7,161 nt of DNA from Pseudomonadota bacterium. Lineage in GTDB: Bacteria; Pseudomonadota; Gammaproteobacteria; Burkholderiales; Thiobacillaceae. Below the pieces are notes generated by a model. That model saw nothing but the letters and a program-made list of their open reading frames with translations, did not search any database and had not been told where the DNA came from. The stretch lies in the NCBI GenBank assembly GCA_021821425.1, contig JAKACL010000150.1, forward strand, positions 1 to 7,161, read 5' to 3'. Positions 1-7,122 of this stretch are shown here, in pieces (position 1 is the first letter of the stretch; every line of letters starts with the position of its first letter). The translations under genes and the position numbers were made by a program.

Positions 1-1
1 C

Positions 2-175
2 TACCGCTACGCGCATGACGAGCCGGATGCCTACGCGGCGGGCGAAACCTACCTGCCGGAAGACATGCCGGAACCCGGCTGGTACCAGCCCACGCCAAGA
101 GGGCTGGAAGGCAAGATCGCCGAACGCTTGAATTACCTGCGCAGCCTCGATGCGGCTGCGCGCAAGAAGAAATAA
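2..175 (+). CDS. rarA: Replication-associated recombination protein A (RarA/MgsA), C-terminal end only
   Basis: This is an open frame running in from the left window edge and ending at TAA 173-175; only the last 57 residues are visible. The stretch YRYAHDEPDAY, then YLPEDM, GWYQPT and GLEGKIAERL, follows the conserved C-terminal pattern of RarA (YxYPHDxPxxY, YLPEE, FYxPTxxGxE). RarA is a tetrameric AAA+ ATPase of the clamp-loader/RuvB class that acts at stalled replication forks. The Walker motifs lie outside the window, so the call rests on this tail and on context. serS starts 12 bases downstream, and rarA-serS is the known order in E. coli. The protein ends in a basic KKK tail. The assignment is fairly sure; nothing can be said about whether the missing part is intact. 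Confidence 0.82.
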   Translation, partial: YRYAHDEPDAYAAGETYLPEDMPEPGWYQPTPRGLEGKIAERLNYLRSLDAAARKKK

Positions 176-1465
<1,290 letters not shown>

Positions 1466-1476
1466 GTTTTCCTGAA

Positions 1477-1555
1477 CTGGATCGCCACAGGCTTGCGGCC
1501 TTCGCGATGACGGCCGGGGCGTCATCGCAAGAAGCGCGGCGACGCGGCAACCCAG
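1477..1555. repeat. REP-like imperfect palindrome between convergent serS and mltF
   Basis: Two 36-base arms (1477-1512 and 1520-1555) are inverted copies around a 7-base loop (1513-1519). The inner 9 bp (GCGATGACG, 1504-1512, against 1520-1528) pair perfectly, the outer ends share CTGG/CCAG, and 22 of 36 positions match overall. The core GTCATCGCAAG and the outer GGCAACCCAG resemble a palindromic element scattered through many bacterial genomes (GTCATTGCGAG at one end, GGCAATCC at the other); that is from memory, not from a search. It lies 11 bases past the serS stop and 13 before the mltF stop, a typical REP position. A TTTT run at 1563-1566 means it could also help end serS transcription. 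Confidence 0.62.
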
Positions 1556-1568
1556 CCTTCGGTTTTAA

Positions 1569-2957
1569 TCAGTTGAGCGCGAGCCTGTTGCGGTTTCTGC
1601 CACCCATGAGCAGCGGCTTGTGCTCCTTCTCCAGCCGCAGCAGGATGTCATAGTAGTTGCGGATGCTCTCGACGAAAATCACCGCCTCGCCGCCGCGCGC
1701 GTAGCCGTACTTGGTGAACTGCTCGAATCCGCCGCGCGCCAGCAGCGGCAGGGTTTGCTTGATGTCCGCCCAACTGTCCGGATTCATGCCCTTGACCTGG
1801 GCGATGCGCCGCGCGTCCTCGAGGTGGCCAAGGCCCTGGTTGTAGGCCGCGAGTGCCAGCCAGGTCCGGTCAGGCTCGGATATCCGGTCGGGCAAGGAGT
1901 CTTTCAGCAACACCAGGTATTTCGCCCCGCCGATGATGCTCTGTCGCGCGTCGAGGCGATCACTGATGCCCATGCGGTCGGCAGTGTCGCCGGTCAACAT
2001 CATCAGCCCGCGCACACCGGTGGGGGAGGTGGCAAACGGATCCCATTTGGATTCCTGGTAGCCGATGGCGCCGAGCAGGCGCCAGTCAAGAGCGGTTTGT
2101 TCCTGGGCCTCATGAAAGAAGGCCCGGTAGCGCGGCAGGATCGACAGCCTGCGCTGGAGGATGCCTTCCGCGTCCGCCGGCTCCAGGCGCTTGACGTGGC
2201 CATAGTAGCGCTCGTATATCTGCCGCAAGGTGCCGTCACGGCGCGCCTCGATGAAAAAGCGGTTGATCTTGGACAGCAGTGACTTGCTGCCGCCATGGGG
2301 CAGGGCCCAGACCACCGGCTCGTGCTTGGAAAGCTCGTATGCGATGCGCAGGGCGGGATACTGGTTGCGCGCCAGGTCGAAATCCTGCTCGTTCACCACC
2401 ACCGCATCGAATTCCATTTCATCGAGCTTGGCGAGCAGGCCCTCGGGAAAGATGTCTTCCAGTACGGTCCATGTCAGCTTGGGGTATTTGCGTTTGGCGG
2501 AATCGAGCAGCGAGATGTGGCCCGCTCCAAGGGCAACGGCAAGCTTCAGCTTGGCAAGATCGGCCAGATTCCTGATACGCGGGCTCGGATAACGGGTGAC
2601 GACCACCACGCGCGTCTCGAACAGCATCGGCCCCGGCAGCATCTGCTGTTCATCCACGGAGGCGGAAATCAGGTTGGCGGCGAGGAAATGGGCTCCGTGC
2701 TTACGCAGGGTGGAAAACAGTTCCGAATAGTTGTCGGTTTCCTTCCACTGCACCGTCCAGTTGTAGCGGGCGGCGAATGCCTGCACCACGTCGTGCGTAT
2801 AGCCGGCAGGCTTGCCCTCGGCATCCAGGTAGTAGCTGGCGGGGCCATAAGGGACGATGACGACCAGTTCCTTGCTGGTGTCGGGATCGGGCACAGGGCG
2901 GCTGCATCCTTGCAGGGTGATCAGGACCAGCAAGCCCAAACACAAGGCGCGGATCAT
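1569..2957 (-). CDS. mltF: Membrane-bound lytic murein transglycosylase F (MltF), lipoprotein
   Basis: MltF cleaves the MurNAc-GlcNAc bond of peptidoglycan, leaving 1,6-anhydro-MurNAc ends, and acts from the periplasmic face of the outer membrane. The 462 residues show, in order: a short signal peptide with lipobox LQGC (C18, then S19, which fits Lol export to the outer membrane); a family-3 solute-binding-like domain at about 30-260 (VVIVPYGP, GYTHDVVQAF, the GTLRQIYERYYG end); and an SLT/lysozyme-like catalytic domain at about 285-440. The catalytic glutamate is E302 in GYQESKWDP. It is followed by SPTGVRGLMMLT (311-322), AAYNQG (370-375) and NPDSWADIKQTLPLL. This domain order is diagnostic of MltF. 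The start is set by the signal peptide, although the ribosome site before it (CGGA) is weak. The gene faces serS and diverges from the tRNA gene. No clear promoter was found. Confidence 0.94.
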   Translation of the reverse strand: MIRALCLGLLVLITLQGCSRPVPDPDTSKELVVIVPYGPASYYLDAEGKPAGYTHDVVQAFAARYNWTVQWKETDNYSELFSTLRKHGAHFLAANLISASVDEQQMLPGPMLFETRVVVVTRYPSPRIRNLADLAKLKLAVALGAGHISLLDSAKRKYPKLTWTVLEDIFPEGLLAKLDEMEFDAVVVNEQDFDLARNQYPALRIAYELSKHEPVVWALPHGGSKSLLSKINRFFIEARRDGTLRQIYERYYGHVKRLEPADAEGILQRRLSILPRYRAFFHEAQEQTALDWRLLGAIGYQESKWDPFATSPTGVRGLMMLTGDTADRMGISDRLDARQSIIGGAKYLVLLKDSLPDRISEPDRTWLALAAYNQGLGHLEDARRIAQVKGMNPDSWADIKQTLPLLARGGFEQFTKYGYARGGEAVIFVESIRNYYDILLRLEKEHKPLLMGGRNRNRLALN

Positions 2958-2994
2958 TCCGGGAGTCTAGCATGCCGCAGAGCCTAAATTTGGG

Positions 2995-3023
2995 TTGGGC
3001 GAGAGGCCAAGTCCATGTAAAAT
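2995..3023 (+). promoter_or_regulatory. Probable sigma-70 promoter of the tRNA-Ser gene
   Basis: A -35-like TTGGGC (2995-3000) and a -10 TAAAAT (3018-3023, five of six consensus bases) are exactly 17 bases apart, about 50 bases ahead of the mature tRNA end. GC-rich sequence follows the -10 box, as is common at stable-RNA promoters under stringent control; that regulation is inference. The -35 box is weak (three of six matches). Confidence 0.6.
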
Positions 3024-3071
3024 CTCGCCTTCGCCGTGCGGCCGGCAAAGGCTTGTCAGGCGAAACCCCGC

Positions 3072-3163
3072 GGAGAGGTGGCAGAGTGGTTGAATGCACC
3101 GGATTCGAAATCCGGCATACGGGTTCTCCCGTATCGGGGGTTCGAATCCCCCCTTCTCCGCCA
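3072..3163 (+). tRNA. tRNA-Ser, anticodon CGA (reads UCG)
   Basis: The gene folds into a full class II tRNA. The acceptor stem is 3072-3078 with 3153-3159 (one G-U pair), U8 is at 3079, and the D arm contains GCAGAGTGGTTGAATGC. The anticodon stem CCGGA/TCCGG encloses loop TTCGAAA with anticodon CGA at 3106-3108. The long variable arm is a 7-bp stem ATACGGG/CCCGTAT (3117-3123 with 3128-3134), the hallmark of tRNA-Ser. The T arm is GGGGG-TTCGAAT-CCCCC (3136-3152), the discriminator is G3160, and CCA 3161-3163 is encoded. It reads a codon used often in GC-rich genomes and is a substrate of SerS upstream. An intrinsic terminator follows directly, so it is probably a single-gene transcript. Confidence 0.97.
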
Positions 3164-3166
3164 AAT

Positions 3167-3200
3167 AAAAAACGCCCCTCACGGGGCTTTTTTTATTTTT
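3167..3200 (+). terminator. Rho-independent terminator after tRNA-Ser
   Basis: A GC stem GCCCC/GGGGC (3174-3178 with 3183-3187) closes a TCAC loop and is followed by seven T, one A and five T (3188-3200). An A-rich run on the left side (3165-3172) makes it potentially bidirectional. It starts 4 bases after the encoded CCA, so it serves the tRNA gene and insulates it from the gmd operon. Confidence 0.9.
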
Positions 3201-3311
3201 GGCCAAGCAAGGAGTGGGTGGGAGGCCCCTTGGGGTGGTGAGGGGGCATTGCTCGCGAAAGACGCCTGCGGGCGGCATCCAGCGTTAACGAGGGATGAGG
3301 GCTCTCGAAAC

Positions 3312-3337
3312 AAGGCGGAGCCGGGTAATCCGCTTTT
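3312..3337 (+). terminator. Weak terminator-like hairpin
   Basis: AAGGCGGA (3312-3319) can pair with TCCGCTTT (3329-3336) across a 9-base loop, with one G-U pair, and the hairpin runs into TTTT (3334-3337). The T run is short and partly inside the stem, so it would be a weak terminator at best. GCTTTT (3332-3337) can alternatively pair with AAAAGC (3352-3357). Confidence 0.25.
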
Positions 3338-3376
3338 GCTTCCCCGGACAGAAAAGCTCCTCAAGCACATTCCCGT

Positions 3377-3409
3377 TTCGGTATTCGCCCCGGTCGCATG
3401 TATGATAAT
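3377..3409 (+). promoter_or_regulatory. Candidate promoter of the gmd-fcl-manC operon
   Basis: TATGATAAT (3401-3409) offers two overlapping -10-like hexamers, TATGAT and GATAAT, in otherwise GC-rich sequence. Upstream, TTCGGT (3377-3382) is a poor -35 box at 18 bases from TATGAT. If used, transcription would start near 3413-3417 and leave a leader of about 140 bases before gmd. A sigma-70 promoter with a weak -35 would normally need an activator; that is inference only. Confidence 0.35.
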
Positions 3410-3475
3410 CGCTGGTCGACGGACCCCGGACAAAAGCCCGTGCCATAAGCCCTGAGCGGGTTGTCGGCAACTGCA

Positions 3476-3513
3476 TCAAGCCTGGCGCCATGTAGCGAAG
3501 GCTTGAGTGTTTT
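3476..3513 (+). promoter_or_regulatory. Attenuator-like hairpin in the gmd leader
   Basis: TCAAGCCT (3476-3483) and AGGCTTGA (3499-3506) are perfectly complementary over 8 bp around a 15-base loop, followed by GTGTTTT (3507-3513). The form resembles an intrinsic terminator with a short U run, placed 40 bases before the gmd start. Downstream segments can form competing pairs (GCCTG 3514-3518 with CAGGC 3526-3530; AGGC 3527-3530 with GCCT 3537-3540). Function is unproven. Confidence 0.35.
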
Positions 3514-3552
3514 GCCTGCTTCATCCAGGCTTCATTGCCTTAAGGAAGATAC

Positions 3553-4635
3553 ATGAAAAAAGCCCTTATCACCGGTGTCACCGGCCAGGACGGCGCCTAT
3601 CTGGCCGAACTGCTGCTGGAGAAGGGTTATGAAGTGCACGGCATCAAGCGCCGCACCTCGCTGTTCAACACCGACCGCATCGACCACCTGTACCAGGATC
3701 CCCACGAACAGAACCGCCGTTTCATCCTGCACCACGGCGACCTCACCGACTCCTCCAGCCTGATCCGCATACTCCAGCAGGTGCAGCCCGACGAGATCTA
3801 CAACCTGGCGGCGCAAAGCCACGTTGCGGTGAGTTTCGAAGAACCCGAATACACCGCCAACTCCGATGCCCTGGGCGCGCTGCGCATTCTCGAAGCCATC
3901 CGCATCCTGGGGCTGGAGAAGAAAAGCCGCTACTACCAGGCTTCCACCTCCGAACTCTTTGGCCTGGTGCAAGAGACACCGCAGAAGGAGACCACCCCCT
4001 TCTATCCGCGCAGCCCCTACGCCGTGGCCAAGCTCTACGCCTACTGGATCACCGTCAACTACCGCGAAGCCTACGGCATGTACGCCTGCAACGGCATCCT
4101 GTTCAACCACGAAAGCCCGGTGCGCGGCGAGACCTTCGTCACCCGCAAGATCACCCGCGCATTGGCAAGGATCAAGCTTGGGCTGCAGGACTGCGTCTAC
4201 CTTGGCAACCTGGATGCCAGGCGTGACTGGGGTCATGCCAAGGACTACGTCGAGATGCAGTGGCTGATGCTGCAGCAGGACAAGCCCGAAGACTACGTGA
4301 TTGCCACCGGCGTGCAGTACTCGGTCAGGGATTTCGTCGATGCTGCCGCGAAAGAACTGGGCATGAAGATTCGCTGGGAAGGCAGGGGGGTCGAGGAGAA
4401 GGGCTTTGACGAACATGGCAAATGCATCGTAGCCGTCGACCCGCGCTACTTCCGGCCGACCGAAGTCGAGACCCTGCTGGGAGACGCGTCCAAAGCCAGG
4501 GAAAAGCTGGGCTGGGTGCCGCGGATCAGCTTCGACGAACTGGTGGCCGAGATGGTGCGCGAAGACCTGAAGGCTGCCGAGCGCGACGAACTCATCAAGA
4601 AACATGGCTTCAAGGCCATGGATTACCACGAGTAG
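3553..4635 (+). CDS. gmd: GDP-mannose 4,6-dehydratase
   Basis: Gmd converts GDP-D-mannose to GDP-4-keto-6-deoxy-D-mannose, the first committed step to GDP-L-fucose and related 6-deoxyhexoses, in the cytoplasm with tightly bound NADP. The 360 residues form an extended short-chain dehydrogenase/reductase. The Rossmann motif is GVTGQDG (8-14), and the cofactor-binding IKRRTS is at 31-36. HGDLTD is at 61-66 and NLAAQSHV at 84-91. The catalytic set is T132 and E134 in STSELFG with Y156 and K160 in YAVAK, matching E. coli Gmd T133/E135/Y157/K161. Substrate-binding segments include NHESPVRGE (185-193) and [16 protein letters not shown] (218-233). A good ribosome site, AAGGAAG (3542-3548), fixes the ATG and the MKKALITG start. 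It is the first gene of the operon; fcl follows after 22 bases. The gene is intact. Confidence 0.98.
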   Translation: MKKALITGVTGQDGAYLAELLLEKGYEVHGIKRRTSLFNTDRIDHLYQDPHEQNRRFILHHGDLTDSSSLIRILQQVQPDEIYNLAAQSHVAVSFEEPEYTANSDALGALRILEAIRILGLEKKSRYYQASTSELFGLVQETPQKETTPFYPRSPYAVAKLYAYWITVNYREAYGMYACNGILFNHESPVRGETFVTRKITRALARIKLGLQDCVYLGNLDARRDWGHAKDYVEMQWLMLQQDKPEDYVIATGVQYSVRDFVDAAAKELGMKIRWEGRGVEEKGFDEHGKCIVAVDPRYFRPTEVETLLGDASKAREKLGWVPRISFDELVAEMVREDLKAAERDELIKKHGFKAMDYHE

Positions 4636-4644
4636 GCTGGCAAT

Positions 4645-4650
4645 GGGTGA
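4645..4650 (+). promoter_or_regulatory. Ribosome binding site that decides the fcl start
   Basis: GGGTGA lies 7 bases before ATG 4658, which starts the protein at [13 protein letters not shown], as in the family. The in-frame alternatives are ATG 4643, with only a weak GGCTGG ahead of it, and ATG 4604, inside gmd. Both would add residues with no counterpart in known GDP-fucose synthases. Confidence 0.6.
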
Positions 4651-4657
4651 TCCAATA

Positions 4658-5614
4658 ATGCGGATTTACGTCGCTGGCCACCACGGCATGGTGGGCTCGG
4701 CCATCGTGCGGCAACTGCAGAAGCGCGGCGGCTGCGAAATCGTCACGCGCACACACGCTGAACTGGACCTTACCGATCAGGCAGCGGTGCAGACCTTTTT
4801 TGCAGCCGAGAAAATCGACCAGGTTTATCTCGCAGCCGGGAAAGTCGGCGGCATCCATGCCAACAACACCTATCCGGCCGAGTTCATCTATCAGAACCTG
4901 ATGATGGAATGCAACATCGTGCATGCCGCGCATGGCGCCGGCGTGCAGAAGCTGCTGTTCCTGGGGTCTTCCTGCATCTACCCCAAACTCGCCGCGCAGC
5001 CCATGCGCGAGGACGCCCTGCTGACGGGTATATTGGAGCCCACCAACGAACCCTATGCCATCGCCAAGATCGCCGGCATCAAGCTGTGCGAAAGCTACAA
5101 CCGGCAATACGGCCGCGACTATCGTTCGGTCATGCCGACCAATCTCTATGGTCCGCACGACAACTACCATCCTGAAAACAGCCACGTCATACCGGCCTTG
5201 CTGCGGCGCTTCCACGAGGCGGTTCAGCAGGGCGTCGAAGAAGTGGTGATCTGGGGCAGCGGCAAGCCCATGCGCGAATTCCTGCATGTCGACGACATGG
5301 CCGCCGCCAGCGTCTTCGTCATGAATCTGGATGATCAGACCTATCGCGCCAATACCCAGCCCATGCTGTCACACATCAACGTCGGCACCGGCGTGGACTG
5401 CAGCATACGCGAACTGTCCGAAACCATCGCCAGGGTCACCGGCTTCAAGGGCAGGCTGACATTCGATGCCGGCAAGCCGGACGGCACGCCGCGCAAGCTG
5501 ATGGATGTTTCCAGGCTGAGATCCCTGGGCTGGCAGGCCTCCATTGGCCTGGAGGAGGGACTGCGCGATGCCTATGCCTGGTTCGTGGAAAACCAGGGGC
5601 GTTTTCGCAGTTGA
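4658..5614 (+). CDS. fcl: GDP-L-fucose synthase (GDP-4-keto-6-deoxymannose 3,5-epimerase/4-reductase)
   Basis: Fcl (WcaG) takes the Gmd product, epimerises C3 and C5, and reduces C4 with NADPH to give GDP-L-fucose. From ATG 4658 the protein has 318 residues, close to the family's roughly 320. The nucleotide-binding motif is GHHGMVG (7-13). The active site is S104 and C106 in GSSCIYPK, Y133 and K137 in YAIAK, and H176 in NSHVIPA, corresponding to E. coli S107, C109, Y136, K140 and H179. [37 protein letters not shown] and DGTPRKLMD are all family signatures. An in-frame extension to ATG 4604 overlaps gmd and is less likely. The 22-base gap after gmd and the sequential reactions support one operon. 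The sequence is very close to the E. coli enzyme as remembered and appears intact. Confidence 0.97.
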   Translation: MRIYVAGHHGMVGSAIVRQLQKRGGCEIVTRTHAELDLTDQAAVQTFFAAEKIDQVYLAAGKVGGIHANNTYPAEFIYQNLMMECNIVHAAHGAGVQKLLFLGSSCIYPKLAAQPMREDALLTGILEPTNEPYAIAKIAGIKLCESYNRQYGRDYRSVMPTNLYGPHDNYHPENSHVIPALLRRFHEAVQQGVEEVVIWGSGKPMREFLHVDDMAAASVFVMNLDDQTYRANTQPMLSHINVGTGVDCSIRELSETIARVTGFKGRLTFDAGKPDGTPRKLMDVSRLRSLGWQASIGLEEGLRDAYAWFVENQGRFRS

Positions 5615-5638
5615 TAGCGAGCCGACTGCAGGCTTACC

Positions 5639-5659
5639 ATGACTGAATTCATATGCTGA
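5639..5659 (+). other. Six-codon mini-ORF overlapping the manC start
   Basis: ATG 5639 opens a frame reading MTEFIC and ends at TGA 5657-5659, so it overlaps the manC ATG (5653-5655) in another frame. GCAGG (5628-5632) lies 6 bases before it, whereas manC itself has no evident ribosome site. The arrangement would permit translational coupling or re-initiation at manC. It may equally be chance. Confidence 0.3.
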
Positions 5660-7074
5660 TTCCCGTGATACTTTCCGGCGGCGCCGGTACCCGACTCTGG
5701 CCCGTCTCCCGCGAGGCGCTGCCCAAGCCCTTCATCCGTCTGCCGGACGGCAGCAGTCTGCTGCAGCAGACGCTGAGGCGTGCCGCCTCGCTTTCCGGCG
5801 TCGAGCATGTGGTGACGGTGACCAACCGCGAGCACTATTTCCTGACCCGCGACGAGTACGAGGAAACCGGCCTGCGCGGCGTCGCACACCATTACCTGCT
5901 GGAAAGCGTTGGGCGCAATACCGCGCCCGCAATTGCCGCCGCAGCCGATTACATCGCGCGCTGCTTCGGCGAGGATGCGATCATGCTGGTGCTGTCGGCG
6001 GACCACCTGATCAAGGATGTCGAAGGCTTTGTCGCGGCCGTCGACAAGGCGAACGAACTGGCAAGCGCTGGCAGCCTGATCACTTTCGGCATCCGCCCGG
6101 ACCGCCCTGAAACCGGCTTCGGCTACATCGAGTGCGGCGCGGAACTGGCAATCCCCGGTTGCAGCAAAGTCAGGCGTTTCGTGGAAAAGCCCGATCTGGA
6201 AACCGCCCATGCCTACCTGGAATCGGGGCGCTTTCTCTGGAACTCAGGCATGTTCTGCTTCAAGGCTGCAAGCCTGCTTGCCGCGATGAAGAAGCACGCC
6301 CCCGACGTGCTGGCGGTGACGGCCGCGACCCTGGATGCCTCCGATCTCTCGCAGCAGCCCGTGGTGCTCAATGCGGAACATTTCTCCCGGGCGCGCGATG
6401 TGTCCATCGACTACGCGGTGATGGAGCAGGCCGACGATGTGGCCGTGGTCTCGGCCACGTTCGACTGGAGCGATATCGGCTCATGGAACGCGCTGGCCGA
6501 ACTGACCGCGGCCGACGCATCCGGCAACCGCATCAACGGCCAGGCTGTGGTGATCGACTCGCAAGCCTGTTATGTGCAGAGCGAAAGCCGCGTGGCCGCG
6601 CTCATCGGGCTGGATAACGTGCTGGTCATCGACACGCCGGATGCCCTGCTGGTGGCGGACAAGGGCCATGCCCAGGACGTCAAGCGCGTGGTGCAGGAAC
6701 TGAAGCTGCGGGCGCACGACAGCGTGCGCCACCACAAGACCGTGCATCGGCCCTGGGGCACCTATACCGTGCTGGAGGAGGGCGAAGGATTCAAGATCAA
6801 ACGCATCGTCGTCAAGCCGGGAGCAAGCCTGTCGCTGCAGATGCACCATCATCGCAGCGAACACTGGGTGGTGGTATCGGGCACGGCGGCGGTGATCAAC
6901 GGCGAGCAGGAACACATCGTGCGACCCAACGAGTCCACCTATATTCCCGCAGGCGTGTGCCACCGCCTGCAGAACCCGGGTGTGGTGGACTGCGTGATGA
7001 TCGAGGTGCAGGTCGGCAGCTACCTCGGCGAGGACGACATTGTGCGCCTTACAGACACCTACGGCAGGTGTTGA
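5653..7074 (+). CDS. manC: Bifunctional mannose-1-phosphate guanylyltransferase / mannose-6-phosphate isomerase (type II)
   Basis: ManC (also CpsB, AlgA, XanB) makes GDP-mannose from mannose-1-phosphate and GTP, and its C-terminal domain interconverts fructose-6-phosphate and mannose-6-phosphate. The 473 residues are typical. The nucleotidyltransferase domain (about 1-290) has the signature GGAGTRLWPVSR with PKP (9-26), ESVGRNTAPAI (84-94), SADHLI (115-120) and FVEKP (176-180). A beta-helix linker precedes the cupin isomerase domain (about 360-470), with RPWGTY (366-371), the metal-binding QMHHHRSEHWVVVSG (396-410), NESTYIPAG and EDDIVRLTDTYGR. An in-frame TGA at 5644-5646 makes ATG 5653 the first usable ATG, though its ribosome site is poor. 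The gene follows fcl after 38 bases and supplies the Gmd substrate. Phosphomannomutase, the linking step, is not in the window. Confidence 0.96.
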   Translation: MLIPVILSGGAGTRLWPVSREALPKPFIRLPDGSSLLQQTLRRAASLSGVEHVVTVTNREHYFLTRDEYEETGLRGVAHHYLLESVGRNTAPAIAAAADYIARCFGEDAIMLVLSADHLIKDVEGFVAAVDKANELASAGSLITFGIRPDRPETGFGYIECGAELAIPGCSKVRRFVEKPDLETAHAYLESGRFLWNSGMFCFKAASLLAAMKKHAPDVLAVTAATLDASDLSQQPVVLNAEHFSRARDVSIDYAVMEQADDVAVVSATFDWSDIGSWNALAELTAADASGNRINGQAVVIDSQACYVQSESRVAALIGLDNVLVIDTPDALLVADKGHAQDVKRVVQELKLRAHDSVRHHKTVHRPWGTYTVLEEGEGFKIKRIVVKPGASLSLQMHHHRSEHWVVVSGTAAVINGEQEHIVRPNESTYIPAGVCHRLQNPGVVDCVMIEVQVGSYLGEDDIVRLTDTYGRC

Positions 7075-7085
7075 AGGCGCATACC

Positions 7086-7109
7086 TGCCGGGGCCCTCGC
7101 GCCCCGGCA
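7086..7109. terminator. Hairpin between manC and a convergent gene, possible terminator
   Basis: TGCCGGGGC (7086-7094) and GCCCCGGCA (7101-7109) form a perfect 9-bp GC-rich stem with a 6-base loop. It lies between the manC stop and the end of a minus-strand frame, so it could serve both. No T run follows on either strand, so it is not a classical intrinsic terminator and may act with Rho or only protect the mRNA end. Confidence 0.5.
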
Positions 7110-7122
7110 AGGCGGCGTCCGC

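Larger units (their letters stand above)
3201..3552. other. Gene-free stretch between tRNA-Ser terminator and gmd
   Basis: No convincing gene was found here: open frames through it are short or are extensions across the tRNA gene, without a good ribosome site or recognisable protein. It contains an 8-bp palindrome CGTTAACG (3283-3290), a terminator-like hairpin (3312-3336), a -10-like element around 3401-3409, and a set of short complementary segments just ahead of gmd (3476-3548). These are listed separately. The canonical ops/JUMPstart element of RfaH-controlled polysaccharide operons was looked for and not seen; GGCGGAGCC at 3314-3322 is only a partial resemblance. No second copy of the tRNA 3' end, which would mark an attachment site, occurs in this stretch. 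Confidence 0.7.

Noticed and set aside
1620..2987. Plus-strand open frames at 1620-2282 and 2295-2987, antisense to mltF.
   Set aside because: They mirror mltF, whose signal peptide and catalytic motifs are clear. No family features or good ribosome sites were seen.
3314..3322. Possible ops/JUMPstart element (RfaH) upstream of the sugar operon.
   Set aside because: The element requires GGCGGTAG; this site reads GGCGGAGC and lies before the likely promoter, so it would not be in the transcript.
3036..3455. Plus-strand open frame of about 139 codons through the tRNA gene and its terminator.
   Set aside because: It translates a tRNA and a terminator hairpin, so it cannot be a real coding region as it stands.
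3532..4629. Long open frame (365 codons) on the minus strand across the whole of gmd.
   Set aside because: It is fully antisense to an unmistakable gmd. Its protein has no recognisable motifs, and it arises from the GC-rich codon pattern of gmd.
4604..4657. Longer fcl start at ATG 4604 or 4643.
   Set aside because: The added residues have no family counterpart. ATG 4604 overlaps gmd, and ATG 4658 has the better-placed ribosome site and the canonical start.
5645..5655. Abutting EcoRI and NdeI recognition sequences (GAATTC, CATATG) at the manC start, suggesting a cloning junction.
   Set aside because: The sequence on both sides continues a natural operon with intact genes and no vector sequence, so chance is the simpler explanation.
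6481..7110. Minus-strand open frame of about 209 codons across the end of manC.
   Set aside because: It is antisense to the conserved isomerase domain of ManC, and its histidine/valine-rich composition is typical of a reverse-frame shadow.
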